Below, piece after piece: positions 10,722 to 24,574 of a DNA stretch of 64,000 nucleotides; within the stretch, counting starts at the first letter, position 1, and every line of letters starts with the position of its first letter. Under the pieces are notes generated by a model that was given only the letters and a program-made list of their open reading frames with translations, made no database searches and was not told the DNA's origin. The DNA is from Pegoplata infirma (lineage: Eukaryota; Arthropoda; Insecta; Diptera; Anthomyiidae): positions 62,001-126,000 of the forward strand of contig CAWUER010000521.1 in the NCBI GenBank assembly GCA_963921195.1, given 5' to 3'. The position numbers and the translations under genes were made by a program.

Positions 10722-11604
10722 CCACCAACTTTTTTTTTTTTTTTTTTTTAAATTTTGTTAAATTTTTTTTTTTTAAATTAAACATAACAAAATTTTTAAC
10801 GATTTTGATTAGAATGGTTTAGTTTGCCTACAAATATCAATCAAAAAAATGGCAAAATTTTTGTTTACATGCAAAACTGAAAGTTTCATAGATTTTTATT
10901 TTTTTAAATTGAATTGTGTAAAATTTTAATCGATTTTCAATAAAAATATCCGGTTTGTCCAAAAAAATTGCAAAAAGAAACAATAATAACTTTTTTTTGC
11001 ATGCAAAACGTAAATTTTCATTGAAAAATATTTTTTAAAATTAAATTTTGTAAAATTTTTATCGATTTGCAATAAAATGTGTAAAATTTGAATAGATTTC
11101 TAATAAAATTTTTGTTTTGTCCAAAAAAAAAAATAACAAAAAGATGCAAAAGCAAAAAAACAGAATTAAACTACAAAACATTTTGTGCGTTGTTCTGTAT
11201 ATAAAAGCTTAACATACTGACAGACTGAAATGAAATACTCAAGTAATGAAAAAAGAATATGGTGGTTGTGTGTGTGCATCTAAAAACGTTTTGTTTATAA
11301 TATTTTTATAGATTTTCAACAAAAATATTCGGTTTGTTCAAAAAAATAATTTAAAAAAAAAAAATTCTCGTGCAAATCGTAAATTTTCAGTGAAAAATAT
11401 TTTTTAAAATTTTATTTTGTAAAATTTAAATTCCCAAATAATTATGATTTAAAAACTAAAATCTGGCATCATTTTCTTGACTACACCGCACTTTTCATAA
11501 CATTGAGTGCTCAGGAGATAGAATCTTTATTAAAAATATTCGTCCCCCCACGGCAAACAAAAAAGAAATGAACAAATGTGTTGTTACTTAAACTATGTTC
11601 TTTC

Positions 11605-11724
11605 GCCAACGACCATACCACGCTGAATACATCGGTTCTCGTCCGATCACCGAAATTAAGCAGCGTCGGGCGCGGTTAGTACTTAGATGGGGGACCGCTT
11701 GGGAACACCGCGTGTTGTTGGCTC
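11605..11724 (+). rRNA. 5S ribosomal RNA, copy 12
   Basis: Identical to copy 1. Its second T tract is 11 instead of 12. Spacer to copy 13 is 883 bp, class T. Confidence 0.98.
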
Positions 11725-12607
11725 CCACCAACTTTTTTTTTTTTTTTTTTTTAAATTTTGTTAAATTTTTTTTTTTAAATTAAACATAACAAAATTTTTA
11801 ACGATTTTGATTAGAATGGTTTAGTTTGCCTACAAATATCAATCAAAAAAATGGCAAAATTTTTGTTTACATGCAAAACTGAAAGTTTCATAGATTTTTA
11901 TTTTTTTAAATTGAATTGTGTAAAATTTTAATCGATTTTCAATAAAAATATCCGGTTTGTCCAAAAAAATTGCAAAAAGAAACAATAATAACTTTTTTTT
12001 GCATGCAAAACGTAAATTTTCATTGAAAAATATTTTTTAAAATTAAATTTTGTAAAATTTTTATCGATTTGCAATAAAATGTGTAAAATTTGAATAGATT
12101 TCTAATAAAATTTTTGTTTTGTCCAAAAAAAAAAAATAACAAAAAGATGCAAAAGCAAAAAAACAGAATTAAACTACAAAACATTTTGTGCGTTGTTCTG
12201 TATATAAAAGCTTAACATACTGACAGACTGAAATGAAATACTCAAGTAATGAAAAAAGAATATGGTGGTTGTGTGTGTGCATCTAAAAACGTTTTGTTTA
12301 TAATATTTTTATAGATTTTCAACAAAAATATTCGGTTTGTTCAAAAAAATAATTTAAAAAAAAAAAATTCTCGTGCAAATCGTAAATTTTCAGTGAAAAA
12401 TATTTTTTAAAATTTTATTTTGTAAAATTTAAATTCCCAAATAATTATGATTTAAAAACTAAAATCTGGCATCATTTTCTTGACTACACCGCACTTTTCA
12501 TAACATTGAGTGCTCAGGAGATAGAATCTTTATTAAAAATATTCGTCCCCCCACGGCAAACAAAAAAGAAATGAACAAATGTGTTGTTACTTAAACTATG
12601 TTCTTTC

Positions 12608-12727
12608 GCCAACGACCATACCACGCTGAATACATCGGTTCTCGTCCGATCACCGAAATTAAGCAGCGTCGGGCGCGGTTAGTACTTAGATGGGGGACCG
12701 CTTGGGAACACCGCGTGTTGTTGGCTC
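12608..12727 (+). rRNA. 5S ribosomal RNA, copy 13
   Basis: Identical to copy 1. Spacer to copy 14 is 884 bp, class T. Confidence 0.98.
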
Positions 12728-13611
12728 CCACCAACTTTTTTTTTTTTTTTTTTTTAAATTTTGTTAAATTTTTTTTTTTTAAATTAAACATAACAAAATT
12801 TTTAACGATTTTGATTAGAATGGTTTAGTTTGCCTACAAATATCAATCAAAAAAATGGCAAAATTTTTGTTTACATGCAAAACTGAAAGTTTCATAGATT
12901 TTTATTTTTTTAAATTGAATTGTGTAAAATTTTAATCGATTTTCAATAAAAATATCCGGTTTGTCCAAAAAAATTGCAAAAAGAAACAATAATAACTTTT
13001 TTTTGCATGCAAAACGTAAATTTTCATTGAAAAATATTTTTTAAAATTAAATTTTGTAAAATTTTTATCGATTTGCAATAAAATGTGTAAAATTTGAATA
13101 GATTTCTAATAAAATTTTTGTTTTGTCCAAAAAAAAAAAATAACAAAAAGATGCAAAAGCAAAAAAACAGAATTAAACTACAAAACATTTTGTGCGTTGT
13201 TCTGTATATAAAAGCTTAACATACTGACAGACTGAAATGAAATACTCAAGTAATGAAAAAAGAATATGGTGGTTGTGTGTGTGCATCTAAAAACGTTTTG
13301 TTTATAATATTTTTATAGATTTTCAACAAAAATATTCGGTTTGTTCAAAAAAATAATTTAAAAAAAAAAAATTCTCGTGCAAATCGTAAATTTTCAGTGA
13401 AAAATATTTTTTAAAATTTTATTTTGTAAAATTTAAATTCCCAAATAATTATGATTTAAAAACTAAAATCTGGCATCATTTTCTTGACTACACCGCACTT
13501 TTCATAACATTGAGTGCTCAGGAGATAGAATCTTTATTAAAAATATTCGTCCCCCCACGGCAAACAAAAAAGAAATGAACAAATGTGTTGTTACTTAAAC
13601 TATGTTCTTTC

Positions 13612-13731
13612 GCCAACGACCATACCACGCTGAATACATCGGTTCTCGTCCGATCACCGAAATTAAGCAGCGTCGGGCGCGGTTAGTACTTAGATGGGGG
13701 ACCGCTTGGGAACACCGCGTGTTGTTGGCTC
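13612..13731 (+). rRNA. 5S ribosomal RNA, copy 14
   Basis: Identical to copy 1. Followed by a subclass B spacer. Confidence 0.98.
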
Positions 13732-14592
13732 CCACCAACTTTTTTTTTTTTTTTTTTTAAATTTTGTTAAATTTTTTTTTTTTAAATTAAACATAACAAA
13801 ATTTTTAACGATTTTGATTAGAATGGTTTAGTTTGCCTACAAATATCAATCAAAAAAATGGCAAAATTTTTGTTTACATGCAAAACTGAAAGTTTCATAG
13901 ATTTTTATTTTTTTAAATTGAATTGTGTAAAATTTTAATCGATTTTCAATAAAAATATCCGGTTTGTCCAAAAAAATTGCAAAAAGAAACAAAAATAACT
14001 TTTTTTTGCATGCAAAACGTAAATTTTCATTGAAAAATATTTTTTAAAATTAAATTTTGTAAAATTTTTATCGATTTGCAATAAAATGTGTAAAATTTGA
14101 ATAGATTTCTAATAAAATTTTTGTTTTGTCCAAAAAAAAAAAATAACAAAAAGATGCAAAAGCAAAAAAACAGAATTAAACTACAAAACATTTTGTGCGT
14201 TGTTCTGTATATAAAAGCTAAACATAGTGACAGACTAAAATGAAATACTCAAGTAATGAAAAAAGAATATGGTGGTTGTGTGTGTGCATCTAAAAACGTT
14301 TTGTTTATAATATTTTTATTTTATTTTATTAAAAAAATTATTTAAAAAAAAATTCTCTTGCAAATCGTAAATTTTCAGTGAAAAATATTTTTTAAAATTT
14401 TATTTTGTAAAATTTAAATTCCCAAATAATGATGATTTAAAAACTTAAATCTGGCATCATTTTCTTGACTACACCGCACTTTTCATAACATTGAGTGCTC
14501 AGGAGATAGAATCTTTATTAAAAATATTCGTCCCCCCACGGCAAACAAAAAAGAAATGAACAAATGTGTTGTTACTTAAACTATGTTCTTTC
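13732..14592 (+). other. Subclass B spacer (861 bp)
   Basis: Second B spacer, with the full set of B markers and the same length as 9741-10601. Confidence 0.9.
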
Positions 14593-14712
14593 GCCAACGA
14601 CCATACCACGCTGAATACATCGGTTCTCGTCCGATCACCGAAATTAAGCAGCGTCGGGCGCGGTTAGTACTTAGATGGGGGACCGCTTGGGAACACCGCG
14701 TGTTGTTGGCTC
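14593..14712 (+). rRNA. 5S ribosomal RNA, copy 15
   Basis: Identical to copy 1. Spacer to copy 16 is 884 bp, class T. Confidence 0.98.
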
Positions 14713-15596
14713 CCACCAACTTTTTTTTTTTTTTTTTTTTAAATTTTGTTAAATTTTTTTTTTTTAAATTAAACATAACAAAATTTTTAACGATTTTGAT
14801 TAGAATGGTTTAGTTTGCCTACAAATATCAATCAAAAAAATGGCAAAATTTTTGTTTACATGCAAAACTGAAAGTTTCATAGATTTTTATTTTTTTAAAT
14901 TGAATTGTGTAAAATTTTAATCGATTTTCAATAAAAATATCCGGTTTGTCCAAAAAAATTGCAAAAAGAAACAATAATAACTTTTTTTTGCATGCAAAAC
15001 GTAAATTTTCATTGAAAAATATTTTTTAAAATTAAATTTTGTAAAATTTTTATCGATTTGCAATAAAATGTGTAAAATTTGAATAGATTTCTAATAAAAT
15101 TTTTGTTTTGTCCAAAAAAAAAAAATAACAAAAAGATGCAAAAGCAAAAAAACAGAATTAAACTACAAAACATTTTGTGCGTTGTTCTGTATATAAAAGC
15201 TTAACATACTGACAGACTGAAATGAAATACTCAAGTAATGAAAAAAGAATATGGTGGTTGTGTGTGTGCATCTAAAAACGTTTTGTTTATAATATTTTTA
15301 TAGATTTTCAACAAAAATATTCGGTTTGTTCAAAAAAATAATTTAAAAAAAAAAAATTCTCGTGCAAATCGTAAATTTTCAGTGAAAAATATTTTTTAAA
15401 ATTTTATTTTGTAAAATTTAAATTCCCAAATAATTATGATTTAAAAACTAAAATCTGGCATCATTTTCTTGACTACACCGCACTTTTCATAACATTGAGT
15501 GCTCAGGAGATAGAATCTTTATTAAAAATATTCGTCCCCCCACGGCAAACAAAAAAGAAATGAACAAATGTGTTGTTACTTAAACTATGTTCTTTC

Positions 15597-15716
15597 GCCA
15601 ACGACCATACCACGCTGAATACATCGGTTCTCGTCCGATCACCGAAATTAAGCAGCGTCGGGCGCGGTTAGTACTTAGATGGGGGACCGCTTGGGAACAC
15701 CGCGTGTTGTTGGCTC
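15597..15716 (+). rRNA. 5S ribosomal RNA, copy 16
   Basis: Identical to copy 1. Followed by a subclass B spacer. Confidence 0.98.
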
Positions 15717-16577
15717 CCACCAACTTTTTTTTTTTTTTTTTTTAAATTTTGTTAAATTTTTTTTTTTTAAATTAAACATAACAAAATTTTTAACGATTTT
15801 GATTAGAATGGTTTAGTTTGCCTACAAATATCAATCAAAAAAATGGCAAAATTTTTGTTTACATGCAAAACTGAAAGTTTCATAGATTTTTATTTTTTTA
15901 AATTGAATTGTGTAAAATTTTAATCGATTTTCAATAAAAATATCCGGTTTGTCCAAAAAAATTGCAAAAAGAAACAAAAATAACTTTTTTTTGCATGCAA
16001 AACGTAAATTTTCATTGAAAAATATTTTTTAAAATTAAATTTTGTAAAATTTTTATCGATTTGCAATAAAATGTGTAAAATTTGAATAGATTTCTAATAA
16101 AATTTTTGTTTTGTCCAAAAAAAAAAAATAACAAAAAGATGCAAAAGCAAAAAAACAGAATTAAACTACAAAACATTTTGTGCGTTGTTCTGTATATAAA
16201 AGCTAAACATAGTGACAGACTAAAATGAAATACTCAAGTAATGAAAAAAGAATATGGTGGTTGTGTGTGTGCATCTAAAAACGTTTTGTTTATAATATTT
16301 TTATTTTATTTTATTAAAAAAATTATTTAAAAAAAAATTCTCTTGCAAATCGTAAATTTTCAGTGAAAAATATTTTTTAAAATTTTATTTTGTAAAATTT
16401 AAATTCCCAAATAATGATGATTTAAAAACTTAAATCTGGCATCATTTTCTTGACTACACCGCACTTTTCATAACATTGAGTGCTCAGGAGATAGAATCTT
16501 TATTAAAAATATTCGTCCCCCCACGGCAAACAAAAAAGAAATGAACAAATGTGTTGTTACTTAAACTATGTTCTTTC
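15717..16577 (+). other. Subclass B spacer (861 bp)
   Basis: Third B spacer, only one T spacer after the second (1985-bp step), as is also seen at 28685 and 30670. Confidence 0.9.
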
Positions 16578-16697
16578 GCCAACGACCATACCACGCTGAA
16601 TACATCGGTTCTCGTCCGATCACCGAAATTAAGCAGCGTCGGGCGCGGTTAGTACTTAGATGGGGGACCGCTTGGGAACACCGCGTGTTGTTGGCTC
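16578..16697 (+). rRNA. 5S ribosomal RNA, copy 17
   Basis: Identical to copy 1. T tract of 19; spacer to copy 18 is 883 bp, class T. Confidence 0.98.
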
Positions 16698-17580
16698 CCA
16701 CCAACTTTTTTTTTTTTTTTTTTTAAATTTTGTTAAATTTTTTTTTTTTAAATTAAACATAACAAAATTTTTAACGATTTTGATTAGAATGGTTTAGTTT
16801 GCCTACAAATATCAATCAAAAAAATGGCAAAATTTTTGTTTACATGCAAAACTGAAAGTTTCATAGATTTTTATTTTTTTAAATTGAATTGTGTAAAATT
16901 TTAATCGATTTTCAATAAAAATATCCGGTTTGTCCAAAAAAATTGCAAAAAGAAACAATAATAACTTTTTTTTGCATGCAAAACGTAAATTTTCATTGAA
17001 AAATATTTTTTAAAATTAAATTTTGTAAAATTTTTATCGATTTGCAATAAAATGTGTAAAATTTGAATAGATTTCTAATAAAATTTTTGTTTTGTCCAAA
17101 AAAAAAAAATAACAAAAAGATGCAAAAGCAAAAAAACAGAATTAAACTACAAAACATTTTGTGCGTTGTTCTGTATATAAAAGCTTAACATACTGACAGA
17201 CTGAAATGAAATACTCAAGTAATGAAAAAAGAATATGGTGGTTGTGTGTGTGCATCTAAAAACGTTTTGTTTATAATATTTTTATAGATTTTCAACAAAA
17301 ATATTCGGTTTGTTCAAAAAAATAATTTAAAAAAAAAAAATTCTCGTGCAAATCGTAAATTTTCAGTGAAAAATATTTTTTAAAATTTTATTTTGTAAAA
17401 TTTAAATTCCCAAATAATTATGATTTAAAAACTAAAATCTGGCATCATTTTCTTGACTACACCGCACTTTTCATAACATTGAGTGCTCAGGAGATAGAAT
17501 CTTTATTAAAAATATTCGTCCCCCCACGGCAAACAAAAAAGAAATGAACAAATGTGTTGTTACTTAAACTATGTTCTTTC

Positions 17581-17700
17581 GCCAACGACCATACCACGCT
17601 GAATACATCGGTTCTCGTCCGATCACCGAAATTAAGCAGCGTCGGGCGCGGTTAGTACTTAGATGGGGGACCGCTTGGGAACACCGCGTGTTGTTGGCTC
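17581..17700 (+). rRNA. 5S ribosomal RNA, copy 18
   Basis: Identical to copy 1. Spacer to copy 19 is 882 bp, class T, with two substitutions shared with the spacer before copy 21. Confidence 0.98.
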
Positions 17701-18582
17701 CCACCAACTTTTTTTTTTTTTTTTTTTAAATTTTGTTAAATTTTTTTTTTTTAAATTAAACATAACAAAATTTTTAACGATTTTGATTAGAATGGTTTAG
17801 TTTGCCTACAAATATCAATCAAAAAAATGGCAAAATTTTTGTTTACATGCAAAACTGAAAGTTTCATAGATTTTTATTTTTTTAAATTGAATTGTGTAAA
17901 ATTTTAATCGATTTTCAATAAAAATATCCGGTTTGTCCAAAAAAATTGCAAAAAGAAACAATAATAACTTTTTTTTGCATGCAAAACGTAAATTTTCATT
18001 GAAAAATATTTTTTAAAATTAAATTTTGTAAAATTTTTATCGATTTGCAATAAAATGTGTAAAATTTGAATAGATTTCTAATAAAATTTTTGTTTTGTCC
18101 AAAAAAAAAAAATAACAAAAAGATGCAAAAGCAAAAAAACAGAATTAAACTACAAAACATTTTGTGCGTTGTTCTGTATATAAAAGCTTAACATACTGAC
18201 AGACTGAAATGAAATACTCAAGTAATGAAAAAAGAATATGGTGGTTGTGTGTGTGCATCTAAAAACGTTTTGTTTATAATATTTTTATAGATTTTCAACA
18301 AAAATATTCGGTTTGTTCAAAAAAATAATTTAAAAAAAAAAATTCTCGTGCAAATCGTAAATTTTCAGTAAAAAATATTTTTTAAAATTTTATTTTGTAA
18401 AATTTAAATTCCCAAATAATTATGATTAAAAAACTAAAATCTGGCATCATTTTCTTGACTACACCGCACTTTTCATAACATTGAGTGCTCAGGAGATAGA
18501 ATCTTTATTAAAAATATTCGTCCCCCCACGGCAAACAAAAAAGAAATGAACAAATGTGTTGTTACTTAAACTATGTTCTTTC

Positions 18583-18702
18583 GCCAACGACCATACCACG
18601 CTGAATACATCGGTTCTCGTCCGATCACCGAAATTAAGCAGCGTCGGGCGCGGTTAGTACTTAGATGGGGGACCGCTTGGGAACACCGCGTGTTGTTGGC
18701 TC
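18583..18702 (+). rRNA. 5S ribosomal RNA, copy 19
   Basis: Gene identical to copy 1. Upstream G-to-A at 18370 (-213) and T-to-A at 18428 (-155), shared only with copy 21. Spacer to copy 20 is 881 bp, class T. Confidence 0.98.
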
Positions 18703-19583
18703 CCACCAACTTTTTTTTTTTTTTTTTTAAATTTTGTTAAATTTTTTTTTTTAAATTAAACATAACAAAATTTTTAACGATTTTGATTAGAATGGTTTAG
18801 TTTGCCTACAAATATCAATCAAAAAAATGGCAAAATTTTTGTTTACATGCAAAACTGAAAGTTTCATAGATTTTTATTTTTTTAAATTGAATTGTGTAAA
18901 ATTTTAATCGATTTTCAATAAAAATATCCGGTTTGTCCAAAAAAATTGCAAAAAGAAACAATAATAACTTTTTTTTGCATGCAAAACGTAAATTTTCATT
19001 GAAAAATATTTTTTAAAATTAAATTTTGTAAAATTTTTATCGATTTGCAATAAAATGTGTAAAATTTGAATAGATTTCTAATAAAATTTTTGTTTTGTCC
19101 AAAAAAAAAAAATAACAAAAAGATGCAAAAGCAAAAAAACAGAATTAAACTACAAAACATTTTGTGCGTTGTTCTGTATATAAAAGCTTAACATACTGAC
19201 AGACTGAAATGAAATACTCAAGTAATGAAAAAAGAATATGGTGGTTGTGTGTGTGCATCTAAAAACGTTTTGTTTATAATATTTTTATAGATTTTCAACA
19301 AAAATATTCGGTTTGTTCAAAAAAATAATTTAAAAAAAAAAAATTCTCGTGCAAATCGTAAATTTTCAGTGAAAAATATTTTTTAAAATTTTATTTTGTA
19401 AAATTTAAATTCCCAAATAATTATGATTTAAAAACTAAAATCTGGCATCATTTTCTTGACTACACCGCACTTTTCATAACATTGAGTGCTCAGGAGATAG
19501 AATCTTTATTAAAAATATTCGTCCCCCCACGGCAAACAAAAAAGAAATGAACAAATGTGTTGTTACTTAAACTATGTTCTTTC

Positions 19584-19703
19584 GCCAACGACCATACCAC
19601 GCTGAATACATCGGTTCTCGTCCGATCACCGAAATTAAGCAGCGTCGGGCGCGGTTAGTACTTAGATGGGGGACCGCTTGGGAACACCGCGTGTTGTTGG
19701 CTC
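19584..19703 (+). rRNA. 5S ribosomal RNA, copy 20
   Basis: Identical to copy 1. T tract of 18; spacer to copy 21 is 881 bp, class T. Confidence 0.98.
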
Positions 19704-20584
19704 CCACCAACTTTTTTTTTTTTTTTTTTAAATTTTGTTAAATTTTTTTTTTTTAAATTAAACATAACAAAATTTTTAACGATTTTGATTAGAATGGTTT
19801 AGTTTGCCTACAAATATCAATCAAAAAAATGGCAAAATTTTTGTTTACATGCAAAACTGAAAGTTTCATAGATTTTTATTTTTTTAAATTGAATTGTGTA
19901 AAATTTTAATCGATTTTCAATAAAAATATCCGGTTTGTCCAAAAAAATTGCAAAAAGAAACAATAATAACTTTTTTTTGCATGCAAAACGTAAATTTTCA
20001 TTGAAAAATATTTTTTAAAATTAAATTTTGTAAAATTTTTATCGATTTGCAATAAAATGTGTAAAATTTGAATAGATTTCTAATAAAATTTTTGTTTTGT
20101 CCAAAAAAAAAAAATAACAAAAAGATGCAAAAGCAAAAAAACAGAATTAAACTACAAAACATTTTGTGCGTTGTTCTGTATATAAAAGCTTAACATACTG
20201 ACAGACTGAAATGAAATACTCAAGTAATGAAAAAAGAATATGGTGGTTGTGTGTGTGCATCTAAAAACGTTTTGTTTATAATATTTTTATAGATTTTCAA
20301 CAAAAATATTCGGTTTGTTCAAAAAAATAATTTAAAAAAAAAAATTCTCGTGCAAATCGTAAATTTTCAGTAAAAAATATTTTTTAAAATTTTATTTTGT
20401 AAAATTTAAATTCCCAAATAATTATGATTAAAAAACTAAAATCTGGCATCATTTTCTTGACTACACCGCACTTTTCATAACATTGAGTGCTCAGGAGATA
20501 GAATCTTTATTAAAAATATTCGTCCCCCCACGGCAAACAAAAAAGAAATGAACAAATGTGTTGTTACTTAAACTATGTTCTTTC

Positions 20585-20704
20585 GCCAACGACCATACCA
20601 CGCTGAATACATCGGTTCTCGTCCGATCACCGAAATTAAGCAGCGTCGGGCGCGGTTAGTACTTAGATGGGGGACCGCTTGGGAACACCGCGTGTTGTTG
20701 GCTC
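20585..20704 (+). rRNA. 5S ribosomal RNA, copy 21
   Basis: Gene identical to copy 1; upstream variants at 20372 and 20430 match copy 19. The strict T/A spacer alternation begins with the B spacer after this gene. Confidence 0.98.
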
Positions 20705-21565
20705 CCACCAACTTTTTTTTTTTTTTTTTTTAAATTTTGTTAAATTTTTTTTTTTTAAATTAAACATAACAAAATTTTTAACGATTTTGATTAGAATGGT
20801 TTAGTTTGCCTACAAATATCAATCAAAAAAATGGCAAAATTTTTGTTTACATGCAAAACTGAAAGTTTCATAGATTTTTATTTTTTTAAATTGAATTGTG
20901 TAAAATTTTAATCGATTTTCAATAAAAATATCCGGTTTGTCCAAAAAAATTGCAAAAAGAAACAAAAATAACTTTTTTTTGCATGCAAAACGTAAATTTT
21001 CATTGAAAAATATTTTTTAAAATTAAATTTTGTAAAATTTTTATCGATTTGCAATAAAATGTGTAAAATTTGAATAGATTTCTAATAAAATTTTTGTTTT
21101 GTCCAAAAAAAAAAAATAACAAAAAGATGCAAAAGCAAAAAAACAGAATTAAACTACAAAACATTTTGTGCGTTGTTCTGTATATAAAAGCTAAACATAG
21201 TGACAGACTAAAATGAAATACTCAAGTAATGAAAAAAGAATATGGTGGTTGTGTGTGTGCATCTAAAAACGTTTTGTTTATAATATTTTTATTTTATTTT
21301 ATTAAAAAAATTATTTAAAAAAAAATTCTCTTGCAAATCGTAAATTTTCAGTGAAAAATATTTTTTAAAATTTTATTTTGTAAAATTTAAATTCCCAAAT
21401 AATGATGATTTAAAAACTTAAATCTGGCATCATTTTCTTGACTACACCGCACTTTTCATAACATTGAGTGCTCAGGAGATAGAATCTTTATTAAAAATAT
21501 TCGTCCCCCCACGGCAAACAAAAAAGAAATGAACAAATGTGTTGTTACTTAAACTATGTTCTTTC
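20705..21565 (+). other. Subclass B spacer (861 bp)
   Basis: Fourth B spacer; it lies just before the duplicated four-gene block and matches the B spacer that ends each block. Confidence 0.9.
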
Positions 21566-21685
21566 GCCAACGACCATACCACGCTGAATACATCGGTTCT
21601 CGTCCGATCACCGAAATTAAGCAGCGTCGGGCGCGGTTAGTACTTAGATGGGGGACCGCTTGGGAACACCGCGTGTTGTTGGCTC
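21566..21685 (+). rRNA. 5S ribosomal RNA, copy 22
   Basis: Identical to copy 1. First gene of the duplicated four-gene block. Spacer to copy 23 is 884 bp, class T. Confidence 0.98.
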
Positions 21686-22569
21686 CCACCAACTTTTTTT
21701 TTTTTTTTTTTTTAAATTTTGTTAAATTTTTTTTTTTTAAATTAAACATAACAAAATTTTTAACGATTTTGATTAGAATGGTTTAGTTTGCCTACAAATA
21801 TCAATCAAAAAAATGGCAAAATTTTTGTTTACATGCAAAACTGAAAGTTTCATAGATTTTTATTTTTTTAAATTGAATTGTGTAAAATTTTAATCGATTT
21901 TCAATAAAAATATCCGGTTTGTCCAAAAAAATTGCAAAAAGAAACAATAATAACTTTTTTTTGCATGCAAAACGTAAATTTTCATTGAAAAATATTTTTT
22001 AAAATTAAATTTTGTAAAATTTTTATCGATTTGCAATAAAATGTGTAAAATTTGAATAGATTTCTAATAAAATTTTTGTTTTGTCCAAAAAAAAAAAATA
22101 ACAAAAAGATGCAAAAGCAAAAAAACAGAATTAAACTACAAAACATTTTGTGCGTTGTTCTGTATATAAAAGCTTAACATACTGACAGACTGAAATGAAA
22201 TACTCAAGTAATGAAAAAAGAATATGGTGGTTGTGTGTGTGCATCTAAAAACGTTTTGTTTATAATATTTTTATAGATTTTCAACAAAAATATTCGGTTT
22301 GTTCAAAAAAATAATTTAAAAAAAAAAAATTCTCGTGCAAATCGTAAATTTTCAGTGAAAAATATTTTTTAAAATTTTATTTTGTAAAATTTAAATTCCC
22401 AAATAATTATGATTTAAAAACTAAAATCTGGCATCATTTTCTTGACTACACCGCACTTTTCATAACATTGAGTGCTCAGGAGATAGAATCTTTATTAAAA
22501 ATATTCGTCCCCCCACGGCAAACAAAAAAGAAATGAACAAATGTGTTGTTACTTAAACTATGTTCTTTC

Positions 22570-22689
22570 GCCAACGACCATACCACGCTGAATACATCGG
22601 TTCTCGTCCGATCACCGAAATTAAGCAGCGTCGGGCGCGGTTAGTACTTAGATGGGGGACCGCTTGGGAACACCACGTGTTGTTGGCTC
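22570..22689 (+). rRNA. 5S ribosomal RNA, copy 23, G106A variant
   Basis: Differs from copy 1 by one base: G-to-A at 22675, nt 106 of the RNA. G106 would pair with C69 in helix V, so the change produces an A-C mismatch in a conserved stem. Internal promoter elements are intact, so it may be transcribed. It is either a tolerated minor 5S variant or an early pseudogene. The same change is present in copy 27. The spacer after it is subclass C. Confidence 0.95.
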
Positions 22690-23570
22690 CCACCAACTTT
22701 TTTTTTTTTTTTTTTTAAATTTTGTTAAATTTTTTTTTTTTAAATTAAACATAACAAAATTTTTAACGATTTTGATTAGAATGGTTTAGTTTGCCTACAA
22801 ATATCAATCAAAAAAATGGCAAAATTTTTGTTTACATGCAAAACTGAAAGTTTCATAGATTTTTATTTTTTTAAATTGAATTGTGTAAAATTTTAATCGA
22901 TTTTCAATAAAAATATCCGGTTTGTCCAAAAAAATTGCAAAAAGAAACAAAAATAACTTTTTTTTGCATGCAAAACGTAAATTTTCATTGAAAAATATTT
23001 TTTAAAATTAAATTTTGTAAAATTTTTATCGATTTGCAATAAAATGTGTAAAATTTGAATAGATTTCTAATAAAATTTTTGTTTTGTCCAAAAAAAAAAA
23101 ATAACAAAAAGATGCAAAAGCAAAAAAACAGAATTAAACTACAAAACATTTTGTGCGTTGTTCTGTATATAAAAGCTTAACATACTGACAGACTGAAATG
23201 AAATACTCAAGTAATGAAAAAAGAATATGGTGGTTGTGTGTGTGCATCTAAAAACGTTTTGTTTATAATATTTTTATAGATTTTCAACAAAAATATTCGG
23301 TTTGTTCAAAAAAATTATTTAAAAAAAAAATTCTCGTACAAATCGTAAATTTTCAGTGAAAAATATTTTTTAAAATTTTATTTTGTAAAATTTAAATTCC
23401 CAAATAATGATGATTTAAAAACTAAAATCTGGCATCATTTTCTTGACTACACCGCACTTTTCATAACATTGAGTGCTCAGGAGATAGAATCTTTATTAAA
23501 AATATTCGTCCCCCCACGGCAAACAAAAAAGAAATGAACAAATGTGTTGTTACTTAAACTATGTTCTTTC
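22690..23570 (+). other. Subclass C spacer (881 bp), mosaic of A and B
   Basis: It has the A marker AACAAAAATAAC, the common GCTTAACATACTG segment and the full-length subrepeat lacking in B. It then switches to B-like AAATTATTTAAAA (about 23310) and AATAATGATGATTT (about 23402-23415), and returns to the common ACTAAAATC. It also has its own CTCGTACAAATC. The patchwork suggests a short gene conversion tract between spacer types, or an intermediate ancestor of B. Confidence 0.8.
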
Positions 23571-23690
23571 GCCAACGACCATACCACGCTGAATACATCG
23601 GTTCTCGTCCGATCACCGAAATTAAGCAGCGTCGGGCGCGGTTAGTACTTAGATGGGGGACCGCTTGGGAACACCGCGTGTTGTTGGCTC
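23571..23690 (+). rRNA. 5S ribosomal RNA, copy 24
   Basis: Identical to copy 1. Second T tract of 13. Spacer to copy 25 is 884 bp, class T, with the AAAATCTCG variant. Confidence 0.98.
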
Positions 23691-24574
23691 CCACCAACTT
23701 TTTTTTTTTTTTTTTTTAAATTTTGTTAAATTTTTTTTTTTTTAAATTAAACATAACAAAATTTTTAACGATTTTGATTAGAATGGTTTAGTTTGCCTAC
23801 AAATATCAATCAAAAAAATGGCAAAATTTTTGTTTACATGCAAAACTGAAAGTTTCATAGATTTTTATTTTTTTAAATTGAATTGTGTAAAATTTTAATC
23901 GATTTTCAATAAAAATATCCGGTTTGTCCAAAAAAATTGCAAAAAGAAACAATAATAACTTTTTTTTGCATGCAAAACGTAAATTTTCATTGAAAAATAT
24001 TTTTTAAAATTAAATTTTGTAAAATTTTTATCGATTTGCAATAAAATGTGTAAAATTTGAATAGATTTCTAATAAAATTTTTGTTTTGTCCAAAAAAAAA
24101 AAATAACAAAAAGATGCAAAAGCAAAAAAACAGAATTAAACTACAAAACATTTTGTGCGTTGTTCTGTATATAAAAGCTTAACATACTGACAGACTGAAA
24201 TGAAATACTCAAGTAATGAAAAAAGAATATGGTGGTTGTGTGTGTGCATCTAAAAACGTTTTGTTTATAATATTTTTATAGATTTTCAACAAAAATATTC
24301 GGTTTGTTCAAAAAAATAATTTAAAAAAAAAAAAATCTCGTGCAAATCGTAAATTTTCAGTGAAAAATATTTTTTAAAATTTTATTTTGTAAAATTTAAA
24401 TTCCCAAATAATTATGATTTAAAAACTAAAATCTGGCATCATTTTCTTGACTACACCGCACTTTTCATAACATTGAGTGCTCAGGAGATAGAATCTTTAT
24501 TAAAAATATTCGTCCCCCCACGGCAAACAAAAAAGAAATGAACAAATGTGTTGTTACTTAAACTATGTTCTTTC

